A stretch of 64,000 bases of DNA from contig NZ_AP022577.1 in the NCBI RefSeq assembly GCF_010730955.1, forward strand, positions 1,674,001 through 1,738,000. The letters run 5' to 3'. The first letter of the stretch is position 1; every line of letters starts with the position of its first letter. Source of the DNA: Mycolicibacterium aubagnense (GTDB lineage: Bacteria; Actinomycetota; Actinomycetes; Mycobacteriales; Mycobacteriaceae). The notes under the pieces were generated by a model that worked only from the letters and a program-made list of their open reading frames with translations, was not told the origin of the DNA and ran no database searches. Of this stretch, positions 50,118 through 60,064 are shown in pieces. The position numbers and the translations under genes were made by a program.

Positions 50118-51529
50118 GGCGTCGACTCGCTGGGGCGCACGCGAGGAGCGATCGAATTGGTCGCCCTGATCTGCGCCGCGATGTGCTCGACAATCTGGTC
50201 GACTTCCACGCGGGTACGCGATTCGACGTTGAGCCGCAACAGCGGTTCGGTGTTGGAGGTGCGCAGGTTGAACCAGCGCCCGTCGCCGAGGTCGACGGTC
50301 ACGCCATCGAGTTCGTCGGTCGAGGCGATCTCACTGCCGTACGACGCGATGACCGCCCGTACGCACGCCGGGGCATCGGCAACGGTGAAGTTGATCTCGC
50401 CGGACGCCTCGTATCGCTGGTACTTGGCCATCAGCTCCGACAGCGGACGGTCCTGTTCCCCGAGCGCGGCCAGCACATGCAGCGCGGCGAGCATGCCGGA
50501 GTCGGCACCCCAGAAATCGCGGAAGTAGTAGTGCGCCGAATGCTCGCCACCGAAGATCGCGTTGGTCTCGGCCATCAGCGCCTTGATGTACGAGTGGCCG
50601 ACGCGCGAGCGCACGGCCTTGCCGCCGCGCTCGGCGATCAGCTCCGGGACCGCACGCGAGGTGATCAGGTTGTGGATGACGGTCGCGCCGGACTCACGCG
50701 CCAACTCGCGATCGGCGACCAGCGCCGTCACGGCAGAGGGCGACACCGGGTCACCCTTCTCGTCGACCACGAAGCAGCGGTCGGCGTCGCCGTCGAAGGC
50801 CAGGCCGATATCCGCGCCGTTCTCGACGACATGTTTCTGCAGATCCACCAGGTTGGCCGGATCCAGTGGGTTGGCCTCGTGGTTGGGGAACGTGCCGTCC
50901 AGCTCGAAGTACAACGGCAGCAAGGTGATCGACTCGACCGAGCCCAGCACGGCCGGAGTGGTATGCCCGCCCATGCCGTTTCCGGCGTCGACCGAAACCC
51001 GCAGCGGACGCAGCGCCCACACGTCGACCAGCGAACGCAGGAAGGCGCCGTATTCGTCGAGGACGTCGCGCTCTTCGACCGTGCCGGCGGCGCCGTCATA
51101 CCCGGGCACGCCGCCCGTGACCTCTTGCGCGACGGTGGCCAAACCCGTCTCGCTGCCGACGGGCTTCGCACCGGCGCGGCACAACTTGATGCCGTTGTAG
51201 GCGGCCGGGTTGTGGCTCGCCGTGAACATGGCGCCCGGGCAATCCAGCAGGCCCGAGGCGAAGTAGAGCTGATCGGTCGACGCCAGCCCGATCCGGACCA
51301 CGTCCAGACCCTGCGCGGTGACCCCGCCCGCGAACGCCGTGGCCAATGACGGTGAGCTGGGCCGCATGTCGTAACCGATCGCCACCCGGGTGGCGCCCTC
51401 GGCGCGCATCAACCGGGCAAATGCCCCGCCGACGTCGGCGACGAACGACTCGTCGATCTCCTCGCCGACCAGCCCGCGTACGTCATATGCCTTGATGACG
51501 CGCTGTACAGAAGCAGCAGGCCGAGACAT
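50114..51529 (-). CDS. pmmA: phosphomannomutase (ManB/PmmA)
   Basis: A 471-residue alpha-D-phosphohexomutase converting mannose 6-phosphate to mannose 1-phosphate. The phosphoserine loop is FTASHNPAAYNGIK, the magnesium loop DGDADRC, the sugar loop GEHSAHYYFRDFWGAD and the phosphate-binding loop RTSNTEPLLRLNVE. The ATG at 51529 with GGGAGGGCT upstream was chosen over one 12 codons earlier. It is the first gene of the pmmA-tobH-manA operon. It corresponds to Rv3257c. Confidence 0.94.
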   Translation of the reverse strand: MSRPAASVQRVIKAYDVRGLVGEEIDESFVADVGGAFARLMRAEGATRVAIGYDMRPSSPSLATAFAGGVTAQGLDVVRIGLASTDQLYFASGLLDCPGAMFTASHNPAAYNGIKLCRAGAKPVGSETGLATVAQEVTGGVPGYDGAAGTVEERDVLDEYGAFLRSLVDVWALRPLRVSVDAGNGMGGHTTPAVLGSVESITLLPLYFELDGTFPNHEANPLDPANLVDLQKHVVENGADIGLAFDGDADRCFVVDEKGDPVSPSAVTALVADRELARESGATVIHNLITSRAVPELIAERGGKAVRSRVGHSYIKALMAETNAIFGGEHSAHYYFRDFWGADSGMLAALHVLAALGEQDRPLSELMAKYQRYEASGEINFTVADAPACVRAVIASYGSEIASTDELDGVTVDLGDGRWFNLRTSNTEPLLRLNVESRTRVEVDQIVEHIAAQIRATNSIAPRVRPSESTP

Positions 51530-51628
51530 AGCCCTCCCGATCTCATCGTTCGCAGACCACTGCATGCCGAGGGCCTGTGACAGTCAGCCTATCGGCACAC
51601 CCCTGGACTCGCCGGTGGTCGGTGGCGT

Positions 51629-54600
51629 TCAGCCAACATTGATGGCGGCGACGCGACGGGCGAGGAATTCGTCCCACACGTGTTCGCCAGTCATGGCGAC
51701 GAGGTGGTGTGCCCGCTCGATCAGCGCCGCGGCGCCGTCGCGGCGTCCAGCGCGGAGCTCGATGTCCGAAAGCAGAGCCAGAAAATACGCGTGCATGACG
51801 CACGTACCGTCGGACCGAAGGATTTCGAACGCGTCGAACGCTTGCTGCGGATCAACGGCGCGCCCCTCCATCGCCTCCGCCCAGACACTGACGATTCGGG
51901 CGGCGGCACCCCACTGCTGACCACCGGCTGCCGCAAACTCCCGCTCCACCGCCGCTGCGGCCGCCGCGGTCCCGCGAAGTTCGCCGAGGATGGCCGCCGC
52001 CTCGACGTGCGTGAGCTTGGCGCCGAGGACGTTGAACACGTCGCCACGGCTGCTTGCCAACTGCAGCGCCCGCGTCCCGTAGTGCCGCGACGCGTCAGCG
52101 TTACCACGCAATGCTTCTCCCAGCGACATCCAGGTGTAGACGCGCGGATGGAAGAAATGCATCGGGTCGGTGACGGTTTCGGGTGCGGGAAAGGTCCTCA
52201 TCATGTGCAGACCTACGTCAATCTGCAGATCGGTATCGCCGCGTAGGCCCGCCACGACCACGGTGGCGAAGTCGCTGGCGACGCCGCAATCCACGTCGCC
52301 CGAGTTGCCGTACTGCTCCCGCAGGCCCTGGGCGATGACGTCGGCTTCGTCGATGCGTCCGTGGGCACACAACATCGAGGCCTGCACGGCGACCGCCCCG
52401 TAGAAGCTGCGGCCCTTGACATGGGCACCGATCTCGAAGGCTCGCTGTACCGCCTCGGTGGCCGAGGTGCTCCCTTGTCCCTCGAGGATCCCGCGGGCAC
52501 CGGCCAGATGAAGCCAGAGTGCCGCTTGGCGTTCGAGCAGTTCGGGCTTGGCCGGCAGCCGACGGCACAGGTGCAGGGCACGTTCGGTCAGGGTGGCGAC
52601 GTCCGCATACGCCGAACGGTGCAGTGCGCGTTGGATTGTCGTCTCATGTACGTCGACCGCGGTGACGGGGTTGAGGTGGGTGCCGGCCTGCCACGCGTGG
52701 TCGGCGGCGGCGATGACGATTTCGTACGGGTCGGATTCGAGGCCCGACGCGCGTGCGCTCGCGGCCGCGGCGTGCAGTTCGGCCCGGCGATCCGACGACA
52801 GTGTGGCCAGGACCGCATCCCGCGTCAGTCCATGACTGAACCGATATGTCCCCGGCAGCTCCGCCGCCTCGTCCAGCACGGCGTTCGCGAGGGCGGGACG
52901 TAGCCGTGCTTCGACCGTCGAGGTGGACAGGTTTGCCATCGCAGCCAACTCGGCGAGATCGAATTGCGGCCCCAGCACTGCCGCTGCTGCCAGCAGCTGC
53001 CGGCTCGGGCGGCCCAGTTCATCCAGTCGCCGGCCCAGCACCTCGACCACGGTGTCGGGCAGGCCCGGAACCGCTGCCGGCGCGGCGTCGAGTGTCCGTG
53101 CTATTTCCTTGATGTAGAAGGGATTACCGCGTGCGTATCGCGAGATGTACGTCGCCACCTCGACCGGTGCGGCCGCACCCGTCACGAGGCTGATGAGGTC
53201 GCCGGTCGCGCGCGCGTCGATGCCGTCAAGAAAGATCGTGACGCTGTCGGTGCGGCCGGCCAGCCGCGCCAATGCCACGCGATTGACTGGTCGCGCGGCA
53301 CCGTGATATCGCCAGTTCACCATTACCTGCAGGCGGAGTTGTGGTAGCCGCGCGGCCAGCAGGGCGAGCGCGTCCAACGTGGGCGCGTCGGCGTCCTGCG
53401 CATCGTCGATAACGACCAGCACCGGCCGGATGCGCGAAACTGCCTCCAGCGCAACCGCAATACCTTCAGCGAGCGCGAATCCCGTCGCGGGCACCGAGGC
53501 GCCGGATGGGGTCTCCGAATTCCATTCCGGCACCAGTGCGTCCGCCACTCCGGGAGCCGCGCGCCTGATCGCGCCACGCATGTCGTCGGCGAACTCATTG
53601 CCCAGCTGGCGCAGCACCTGTATCCACGCCCAGTGCTGCGGCAGGCTGATTCCGGAGGAGTGTCCCGCCCAGGCAACTGCGATTCCGGCGCCTCGGGCAG
53701 CTTTCGTGACCTCGCGGGTGAACGACGTCTTGCCGATGCCGCTCTCCCCGCCGACGAAGGTCATGCCCCCGGCACCGTCGCGCACCCGCAATAGGGATTC
53801 CGTCGCACGACGTACTTCCCGATCACGCCCCACCAACGCGGACGCGGCGCGAGCGGCGACAGTGGTCGATTGGCCGTCGAACTCGATTGTCCCAGTGGTG
53901 ATCTGATCGAAGGCGGCCTGCAGTTCGGCGCCGGGCTGACCGCCGACCTCACGCTTGAGCACTTCGCACGCCCGGTCGAATGCGCGCACGGCGTCGGAGG
54001 TCCTGCCCGCACGGTGCAGCGCGAGCATCAGATGCGCCCACAACGGCTCGTGCAAAGGGTGCTGCGCCAACGCCGCCCGGATCTCCGGGACCAGTTCGGC
54101 GCCGCCGCCGAGGTGCAGTGCCGCCCGCAGCCGCAGTTCCGTTGCCGCCGAACGCAACCCCCAGAATCGCTGCACTTCTGGCGCCGCGAATTCGGCGTAG
54201 GCGAAATCACCGAACGGGTCACCCCGCCACAGCGCCAAGGATTCTCCGAGCATGCCCACGGCGCTGCCGGCGTCGCCGCCGGCGAGTGCCATCCGGGCAG
54301 CGGAGACCAACGATTCGAACCGGTGCAGATCGACCGAATCTCCGTGGCGCAGATTCAGGCGGTAGCCCCTCGGGCGCGATTCCAGCCGGACCGGATCCGC
54401 ATCGTCGTCATCGTCGAGTACCCGCCGCAGATTTGAGACGTAGGCACGCAGTGAAGCCAACGCCTTGGGCGGCGCGTCGTCCTCCCAGACATGCTGGATC
54501 AACTGGTCCGTGCTGACGACGGAGCCATGTTTGGCGAGCAACACAGCCAAGACGCACCGCTGCTTCACCCCACCGAGAGGTACGTTCTTGCCCGCGCGAC

Positions 54601-54637
54601 GGACCTCCACGGCGCCGGACAGCACGTAGTCGACCAT
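51629..54637 (-). CDS. SARP/AfsR-like regulator with BTAD, AAA and TPR-like domains
   Basis: A 1002-residue transcription regulator. An OmpR-type winged helix (KQRCVLAVLLAKHGSVVSTD and RAYVSNLRRVLDDD) at residues 1-90 is followed by a bacterial transcriptional activation domain at about 95-245, an ATPase with P-loop FVGGESGIGKTSF near 290-303 and Walker B VLVVIDDAQDAD, and a helical repeat region to the end. Such proteins activate secondary metabolism or transport genes. It is flanked by pmmA and two small genes and interrupts the order found in M. tuberculosis. Targets are unknown. Start ATG at 54637. Confidence 0.9.
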   Translation of the reverse strand: MVDYVLSGAVEVRRAGKNVPLGGVKQRCVLAVLLAKHGSVVSTDQLIQHVWEDDAPPKALASLRAYVSNLRRVLDDDDDADPVRLESRPRGYRLNLRHGDSVDLHRFESLVSAARMALAGGDAGSAVGMLGESLALWRGDPFGDFAYAEFAAPEVQRFWGLRSAATELRLRAALHLGGGAELVPEIRAALAQHPLHEPLWAHLMLALHRAGRTSDAVRAFDRACEVLKREVGGQPGAELQAAFDQITTGTIEFDGQSTTVAARAASALVGRDREVRRATESLLRVRDGAGGMTFVGGESGIGKTSFTREVTKAARGAGIAVAWAGHSSGISLPQHWAWIQVLRQLGNEFADDMRGAIRRAAPGVADALVPEWNSETPSGASVPATGFALAEGIAVALEAVSRIRPVLVVIDDAQDADAPTLDALALLAARLPQLRLQVMVNWRYHGAARPVNRVALARLAGRTDSVTIFLDGIDARATGDLISLVTGAAAPVEVATYISRYARGNPFYIKEIARTLDAAPAAVPGLPDTVVEVLGRRLDELGRPSRQLLAAAAVLGPQFDLAELAAMANLSTSTVEARLRPALANAVLDEAAELPGTYRFSHGLTRDAVLATLSSDRRAELHAAAASARASGLESDPYEIVIAAADHAWQAGTHLNPVTAVDVHETTIQRALHRSAYADVATLTERALHLCRRLPAKPELLERQAALWLHLAGARGILEGQGSTSATEAVQRAFEIGAHVKGRSFYGAVAVQASMLCAHGRIDEADVIAQGLREQYGNSGDVDCGVASDFATVVVAGLRGDTDLQIDVGLHMMRTFPAPETVTDPMHFFHPRVYTWMSLGEALRGNADASRHYGTRALQLASSRGDVFNVLGAKLTHVEAAAILGELRGTAAAAAAVEREFAAAGGQQWGAAARIVSVWAEAMEGRAVDPQQAFDAFEILRSDGTCVMHAYFLALLSDIELRAGRRDGAAALIERAHHLVAMTGEHVWDEFLARRVAAINVG

Positions 54638-54880
54638 GCGTTCCCGACCTTGAGTAGCAACGTACTGTTCGGCCAGACGATACTCATCCCAGGTCGGTCA
54701 TGCTTGTGATCGCGGTACGCCCGCCGCATGGCGCCGGCCGGGTTGGCGCTGATCGTGGCGTTGGCGGCCGGCACGGTCGCCACGTCTTCGACTGACACCC
54801 GAAACGGACCCGTTCGTCCAAACGCTTTCCAAACTCCCATTGTTAGCCTGCCTCGTCATCGCAGCCAGGAGGAGGTCGGG

Positions 54881-55300
54881 ATGTACCGGAAGCTCGTATT
54901 TGCCACCACGATGGTCGCCGTGGCGATCACCGGGTGCTCCACCACGAAGCAGGTGACCGTCAGTTCATCGAAGAGCGCGTCCAGTACGAGTGTGCCGGCA
55001 TCCACCGCACAAGCGAGCGGGTCGGATGCCAGCGCGTCGGATCCGGGGGCGCCCGCCGCACGACTGGACTCCAGTTCCTGCGTCGAGATCACCCAGGCCA
55101 ATCTCGACCTGGCCGTTGCCTCGAACGCCGACGCGGCTCGTACCGCCGGCAACACCTTCGAGAAGTACGACCTCCCTGCTGAAGTCAAGGACGCCGTCGA
55201 ACATTTCGTCTCCACGGGCGGAGCTCAGTTCGACGACCCCAAATACGACAAGTTCAACAAAGCCATCGAATCGTGGATCAAGCAGGTCTGCCCGCTCTAG
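54881..55300 (+). CDS. small lipoprotein
   Basis: A 139-residue protein with a signal peptide and lipobox VAITGCSTTK (Cys19). A Ser/Ala-rich linker (residues 25-60) precedes a small domain with two cysteines (SSSCVEITQANLDLAVASN and WIKQVCPL) that could form a disulfide. The ATG at 54881 has AGGAGGAGGTCGGG upstream, a very strong ribosome site. It is divergent from the SARP gene with 243 bases between them, in which I see no gene. It may be regulated by that protein. Confidence 0.75.
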   Translation: MYRKLVFATTMVAVAITGCSTTKQVTVSSSKSASSTSVPASTAQASGSDASASDPGAPAARLDSSSCVEITQANLDLAVASNADAARTAGNTFEKYDLPAEVKDAVEHFVSTGGAQFDDPKYDKFNKAIESWIKQVCPL

Positions 55301-55338
55301 GTCGCGCACGCGGAATCTACCCAGAAAGGTACGCACAG

Positions 55339-55863
55339 ATGACCGAACAACCGTTTCCCCAGCCGCCCACTTATGCCGGAGCGCCCGCGGCGAGTCCGTA
55401 CACACCCTGGCTCACCCGTGTTCTGGCGTTCCTCATCGACTACATCCCCTACGCGATCATCGTCGGCATCGGTTACGGCATCGAGGCCATGACCCAGGAG
55501 ACGATCTGCGCGAATGATTCCTCCGAGTACAACCTCGGACAGTTCTGCGTGACCGGCAACTCCTCGATGGGAGTGGCCGCATTCCTCGCCTCGGTGGCGG
55601 TGGGTTTGGTGTACCTGGTCTGGAATTACGGCTTCAAGCAGGGCACGACGGGATCGAGCATCGGCAAGTCGATCATGAAATTCAAGGTGGTCAGCGAGCA
55701 GACAGGGCAGCCCACCGGGGTCGGCATGTCGATCGTGCGCCAGCTCGCCCATTTTCTGGATGCCGTCATCTGCTACATCGGCTTTCTGTTCCCGCTGTTC
55801 GACGCCAAGCGGCAGACGATCGCCGACAAGGTGATGAAGACGGTGTGCCTGCCACTGACCTGA
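55339..55863 (+). CDS. RDD family membrane protein
   Basis: A 174-residue membrane protein with a Pro-rich cytoplasmic N-terminus (EQPFPQPPTYAGAPAASPY) and the RDD domain: WLTRVLAFLIDYIPYAIIVG with Arg and Asp, a second helix near 75-95, and SIVRQLAHFLDAVICYIGFL. The C-terminal IADKVMKTVCL is typical. Members may act in ion exchange or as envelope proteins. It follows the small lipoprotein gene by 38 bases, probably in one operon. Confidence 0.83.
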   Translation: MTEQPFPQPPTYAGAPAASPYTPWLTRVLAFLIDYIPYAIIVGIGYGIEAMTQETICANDSSEYNLGQFCVTGNSSMGVAAFLASVAVGLVYLVWNYGFKQGTTGSSIGKSIMKFKVVSEQTGQPTGVGMSIVRQLAHFLDAVICYIGFLFPLFDAKRQTIADKVMKTVCLPLT

Positions 55864-55930
55864 GGCGAGTCAGCAGATGCGCCGACGCCGGGTGCGGGCT
55901 CTCAGCCTTCACCCGGCGTTTGTCATGTGG

Positions 55931-56347
55931 TCAGTCTGCAGGGTCCGGCAACACGCGCAGATGTCCGCGTCGACGCCCGTTGTGCTGCGTGCGTGGCACC
56001 GGCGGTGCCATGACCGCACCGCCGTGGGCACCGGGCGCCGGATCACTGAACCCGGTGGGGATACCGCCGCGGGGCGGTAGGTCCCGGCCTTCCCGCACCG
56101 CGTCGGCGAGCGCGACGAGGTCGTCGTCGTCAGAGGGCGTGGGCAGCGGACCGGCGTGGCGGACCAGCTCCCACCCCCGGGGCGCGGTGATGCGGGTCGC
56201 GTGCGAGACGCACAGGTCCCACGAATGCGGCTCCGACGCGGTGGCCAACGGACCTACGACTGCCGTGGAATCCGAGTAGACAAACGTCAGCGTCGCCACG
56301 GCGTAGTGCGGGCAACCTGGCCGGCAGCAGCGACGGGGAACATTCAC
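55931..56347 (-). CDS. DUF3499 protein (Rv3258c-like)
   Basis: A 138-residue actinobacterial protein. The N-terminus MNVPRRCCRPGCPHYAVATL carries three or four cysteines and a histidine that look like a zinc site, completed by DLCVSHATRI. The C-terminal tail is basic and low-complexity. It lies between the inserted SARP block and the Rv3259-like gene, as Rv3258c does between pmmA and Rv3259 in M. tuberculosis. The start is a GTG at 56347. Function unknown. Confidence 0.85.
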   Translation of the reverse strand: MNVPRRCCRPGCPHYAVATLTFVYSDSTAVVGPLATASEPHSWDLCVSHATRITAPRGWELVRHAGPLPTPSDDDDLVALADAVREGRDLPPRGGIPTGFSDPAPGAHGGAVMAPPVPRTQHNGRRRGHLRVLPDPAD

Positions 56348-56433
56348 TCGGCGAGATTATCGCGCCGCCGACGCGCCCACTGCCGGACACGCGCGTCACG
56401 AGCGCGTCGATCTCCAACCGTTACTATCGGCCG

Positions 56434-56889
56434 ATGGCCCACTCGCGTGTGCGCCGCCGTCGCGGCATGCGCGGCCCGCTCCTCCCCCCGACCGTTCCCG
56501 GATGGCGCAGTCGCGCCGAACGATTCGACATGGCGGTGCTGGAGGCCTACGAACCGATCGAACGCCGCTGGAGCAATCGGGTGTCCGGACTCGATGTCGC
56601 GGTCGACGAGATCCCGCGGATCTCCCCCAAGGATCCGGACGCGATCCAGTGGCCGCCCGAAGTTATCGCCGACGGGCCGGTGGCGCTGGCGCGGCTCATC
56701 CCGGCCGGGGTGGATATTCGGGGTAATTCGACTCGGGCGCGAATTCTCTTGTTCCGCAAGCCCATTGAGCGGCGGGCGAAGGACTCCGTTGACCTCGCCG
56801 ACCTGTTGCACGAAATTCTGGTGGCGCAGGTAGCCACCTATCTCGGCGTCGAGCCGTCGGTTATCGACCCGACCATCTTGGACGACTAG
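56434..56889 (+). CDS. metallopeptidase-like family protein (Rv3259-like)
   Basis: A 151-residue protein of the minimal zincin-like family usually annotated as metallopeptidase family protein. Its helix LLHEILVAQVATYLG keeps His and Glu of HExxH but the second histidine is missing, as I recall for Rv3259, so peptidase activity is doubtful. It is divergent from the DUF3499 gene (86 bases between starts) and converges with whiB2. Function unknown. Confidence 0.78.
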   Translation: MAHSRVRRRRGMRGPLLPPTVPGWRSRAERFDMAVLEAYEPIERRWSNRVSGLDVAVDEIPRISPKDPDAIQWPPEVIADGPVALARLIPAGVDIRGNSTRARILLFRKPIERRAKDSVDLADLLHEILVAQVATYLGVEPSVIDPTILDD

Positions 56890-56910
56890 GCCGGATCCGA
56901 CGGCGGCGCG

Positions 56911-57300
56911 TCAGATGATGCCGCGCTTGATCCGCCGGCGCTCGCGCTCCGACAGACCGCCCCAGATGCCGAAGCGCTCGTCGTGCGCCAACGCGTACTC
57001 GAGGCACGCGTCGCGCACCTCGCAGCCCTGGCAGATGCGCTTGGCTTCCCGGGTCGAGCCACCCTTCTCCGGGAAGAAAGCCTCAGGGTCGGTTTGCGCG
57101 CACAGGGCACGCTCCTGCCACTGGTCTTCCGTCAGCTCGGGCTCGGAGTCGATGTGATCGGGCACCAGACTCAGCTGCGGCCGTCCGGCGACGACGTTCT
57201 GGACAGGTCCGGTGTTTGTGTGCGGTGCGGTCCCAATAGAGCCGAGCATCCGCCCGTCGAATGGAACGACATGATCGAAATCTGCGTGTTCGTAAGACAT
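56911..57300 (-). CDS. whiB2: WhiB2/WhmD iron-sulfur division regulator
   Basis: A 129-residue Wbl protein, the same length as M. smegmatis WhmD and longer than the annotated M. tuberculosis WhiB2 (89). Iron-sulfur ligands are in ERALCAQTD and AKRICQGCEVRDACLEYAL, followed by FGIWGGLSERERRRIKRG. WhmD is essential for septation. I chose the ATG at 57300 (MSYEHADFD) because GGAGGCGGCAA lies directly upstream; an ATG 16 codons earlier would read through that site. A 410-base promoter region lies upstream. Confidence 0.95.
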   Translation of the reverse strand: MSYEHADFDHVVPFDGRMLGSIGTAPHTNTGPVQNVVAGRPQLSLVPDHIDSEPELTEDQWQERALCAQTDPEAFFPEKGGSTREAKRICQGCEVRDACLEYALAHDERFGIWGGLSERERRRIKRGII

Positions 57301-57710
57301 TTGCCGCCTCCTCCCCTGCTTTACGTAGTTCTCATATACGGAGTCCAACTACTTGCCTGCGTGCCGTGAGTGGCGACCAATATTCGAACAAACGGTCGAA
57401 ACTCGGTCTGCTGCACCGGAACCGGTAAACAAACCGGGAATGACACTGGTGTGATTACACACGGGTTAGCTGCCACGGTCAAGCGGATGAAGCGCATTTC
57501 CTACCATCCTGTGACCTAATTACGGCGCGTCGTTACCGCGGCGTGTCGCGATAGTGACCAATAACACGCTGTTACACAACGCAGTTGGCCACATCGGTTG
57601 CAGATACGCCTGTTACTCAAGTGAGTCCTGAGGTTTAAAGTTTGCTGCGCGCCAAATTGGCTCCCGGGCGCGTCATTTCACCCGGGCGCCATCGCCTAGG
57701 GTGAGTCGAC
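57301..57710. other. whiB2-fbiA intergenic regulatory region
   Basis: This 410-base stretch is richer in A and T than its surroundings and codes for nothing I can support. It must hold the divergent whiB2 and fbiA promoters. Five GTGAC or GTTAC pentamers occur in about 105 bases (57511, 57532, 57554, 57571 and 57612), and CCCGGGCG is repeated at 57663 and 57681 just before fbiA. Confidence 0.55.
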
Positions 57711-58703
57711 GTGAAGGTGACGGTTCTGGTCGGTGGCGTCGGCGGCGCCCGTTTTCTGCTCGGCGCCCAGAAGCTGCTTGGGTTGGGACAGTTCGCAGAC
57801 CCCGGCGTCAACTCCTCGGCCCACGAATTGACCGCGATCGTCAACGTCGGCGACGACGCCTGGATGTACGGCGTCCGCATCTGTCCGGACCTGGACACCT
57901 GCATGTACACCCTCGGCGGTGGCATCGACCCCGAGCGCGGCTGGGGCCATCGCGACGAGACCTGGCACGCCAAGGAGGAGCTGGCCGCGTACGGCGTGCA
58001 GCCGGACTGGTTCGGACTCGGCGACCGCGACCTGGCCACCCACCTGGTGCGCAGCCAGATGCTGCGGGCCGGTTATCCGCTGTCCCAGGTGACCGAGGCG
58101 TTGTGCGACCGCTGGCAGCCCGGGGCGCGGCTGCTGCCCGCCAGCGACGACCGCAGCGAAACGCACGTGGTCGTAACCGATCCCGAATCCGGCGATCAGC
58201 GCGCCATCCACTTCCAGGAATGGTGGGTCCGCTACCGCGCGCAGATCCCCACCCACAGCTTCGCGTTCATCGGCACCGAGAAGGCAAAAGCCGCACCGGG
58301 AGTCGCCGACGCCATCGCAGGCGCCGACGTGGTGTTGCTGGCGCCCTCCAATCCGGTCGTCAGCATCGGCGCGATCCTCGCCGTGCCGGGGCTGCGCAGC
58401 GCGCTGCGGTCCACCCCGGCGCGGGTGATCGGGTACTCCCCCATCGTCGCCGGAAAGCCGTTGCGCGGGATGGCCGATGACTGCCTCAAGGTGATCGGTG
58501 TCGACAGCACCTCCGAAGCCGTGGGCGCGCACTACGGCGCGCGCAGCGGGACCGGCATCCTGGACGGCTGGCTGATCGACGCCGGCGACCATGCCGAGAT
58601 CGAGGGCGTCACCGTCGAAGCCGTGCCGCTGCTGATGACCGACCCCGCCGCCACGGCCGAGATGGTCCGCGCCGGACTGCAGCTGGCCGGGGTGTCCTTG
58701 TGA
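57711..58703 (+). CDS. fbiA: FbiA, F420 precursor transferase
   Basis: A 330-residue CofD/FbiA family enzyme that joins the phosphoenolpyruvyl or lactyl moiety to Fo, giving (dehydro)F420-0. It begins [20 protein letters not shown], with nucleotide-binding glycines, then [20 protein letters not shown], and [18 protein letters not shown]. The start is a GTG at 57711 and the stop overlaps the fbiB start (GTGA). It corresponds to Rv3261. Confidence 0.95.
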   Translation: MKVTVLVGGVGGARFLLGAQKLLGLGQFADPGVNSSAHELTAIVNVGDDAWMYGVRICPDLDTCMYTLGGGIDPERGWGHRDETWHAKEELAAYGVQPDWFGLGDRDLATHLVRSQMLRAGYPLSQVTEALCDRWQPGARLLPASDDRSETHVVVTDPESGDQRAIHFQEWWVRYRAQIPTHSFAFIGTEKAKAAPGVADAIAGADVVLLAPSNPVVSIGAILAVPGLRSALRSTPARVIGYSPIVAGKPLRGMADDCLKVIGVDSTSEAVGAHYGARSGTGILDGWLIDAGDHAEIEGVTVEAVPLLMTDPAATAEMVRAGLQLAGVSL

Positions 58704-60064
58704 CCGGCCCGGAGGTCGAAGAGCATGGCGCCGCGGCCGCCATCGAAATCCTTCCGGTGCCGGGGCTTCCCGAGTTCCGTCCCGGCGACGACGTGGCCGC
58801 CGCCATCGCCGCCGCCGCCCCGTGGCTGCGCGACGACGACGTGCTCGTGGTCACCAGCAAGGTGCTCTCCAAATCCGAGGGCCGGATCGTCGCGGCGCCG
58901 ACCGATCCCGACGAACGGGACGCGCTGCGGCGCAGGCTGATCGACGACGAGGCGGTGCGCGTATTGGCTCGCAAGGGCCGCACCCTGATCACCGAGAACG
59001 CCATCGGGCTGGTCCAGGCCGCCGCGGGCGTGGACGGATCCAATGTCAGCACAACCGAATTGGCCCTGCTGCCGGTCGATCCCGACGGCAGCGCGGCCCG
59101 GTTGCGAGCCGGCCTGGCCGAGCGGCTCGGCGTGCGCGTCGCCGTCGTCATCACCGACACCATGGGACGGGCCTGGCGCAACGGTCAGATCGATGCCGCC
59201 ATCGGGGCGGCCGGCCTGGCTGTGCTGCACGGGTATTCAGGGGTCCAGGACACTCACGGCAACGAACTGCTGGTGACGGAGGTCGCCATCGCCGACGAGA
59301 TCGCGGCCGCCGCCGATCTGGTCAAAGGCAAGCTGACCGGCATCCCGGTCGCCGTGGTGCGTGGCCTGTCACCGCGCGACGACGGCTCGAACGGCCGCAC
59401 CCTGGTGCGCGCCGGTCAGGAGGACCTGTTCTGGCTGGGCACCGAGGAAGCACTGGCGTTGGGCCGCAGGCAGGCTCAGCTGATGCGCCGTTCGGTGCGC
59501 ACCTTCGGCGCCGAGCCGGTGGCACCCGAACTCATCGAGGAATCCGTCGCCGAGGCCCTCACGGCGCCCGCACCGCACCACACGCGCCCCGTCCGCTTCG
59601 TCTGGGTGCAGAACCACGACACGCGAATCCGGTTGCTGGATCGCATGAAAGACAAGTGGCGCACAGACCTCGCCTCCGATGGGCGCGCGGCCGACTCTGT
59701 CGACCGGCGCGTCGGCCGCGGTCAGATCCTCTACGACGCACCGGAACTCGTCATCCCGTTCCTGGTACCCGACGGCGCACACAGCTATCCGGACGCGGCC
59801 CGCACCGACGCCGAGCACACCATGTTCACCGTCGCGGTCGGCGCGGCGGTCCAGGGGCTACTGGTGGCCCTGGCGGCCCGGGACGTCGGCAGCTGCTGGA
59901 TCGGCTCGACAATCTTCGCCGCCGACATCGTGCGTGCCGAGCTCGACCTGCCGGCCGATTGGGAACCGTTGGGCGCCATCGCGATCGGCCACCACCCCGA
60001 AACCGATGAACCACGTCGGCCGCGGGTGCCCGTGGCGACGGACGAGCTGCTGATCCGCCGATGA
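58700..60064 (+). CDS. fbiB: FbiB, F420:gamma-glutamyl ligase with nitroreductase-like domain
   Basis: A 454-residue bifunctional enzyme. The N-terminal CofE-like ligase (to about residue 245) includes [14 protein letters not shown] and [20 protein letters not shown]; the C-terminal FMN-binding nitroreductase fold (to 454) includes [20 protein letters not shown] and [20 protein letters not shown]. Together they add poly-gamma-glutamate and reduce dehydro-F420-0. It is coupled to fbiA by GTGA and to the Nudix gene by ATGA. Confidence 0.95.
   Translation: MTGPEVEEHGAAAAIEILPVPGLPEFRPGDDVAAAIAAAAPWLRDDDVLVVTSKVLSKSEGRIVAAPTDPDERDALRRRLIDDEAVRVLARKGRTLITENAIGLVQAAAGVDGSNVSTTELALLPVDPDGSAARLRAGLAERLGVRVAVVITDTMGRAWRNGQIDAAIGAAGLAVLHGYSGVQDTHGNELLVTEVAIADEIAAAADLVKGKLTGIPVAVVRGLSPRDDGSNGRTLVRAGQEDLFWLGTEEALALGRRQAQLMRRSVRTFGAEPVAPELIEESVAEALTAPAPHHTRPVRFVWVQNHDTRIRLLDRMKDKWRTDLASDGRAADSVDRRVGRGQILYDAPELVIPFLVPDGAHSYPDAARTDAEHTMFTVAVGAAVQGLLVALAARDVGSCWIGSTIFAADIVRAELDLPADWEPLGAIAIGHHPETDEPRRPRVPVATDELLIRR

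Noticed and set aside
54565..54840. A 91-codon frame between the SARP gene and the lipoprotein gene
   Set aside because: It overlaps the SARP start region and the promoter side of the lipoprotein gene, and its composition is not that of a coding frame here.
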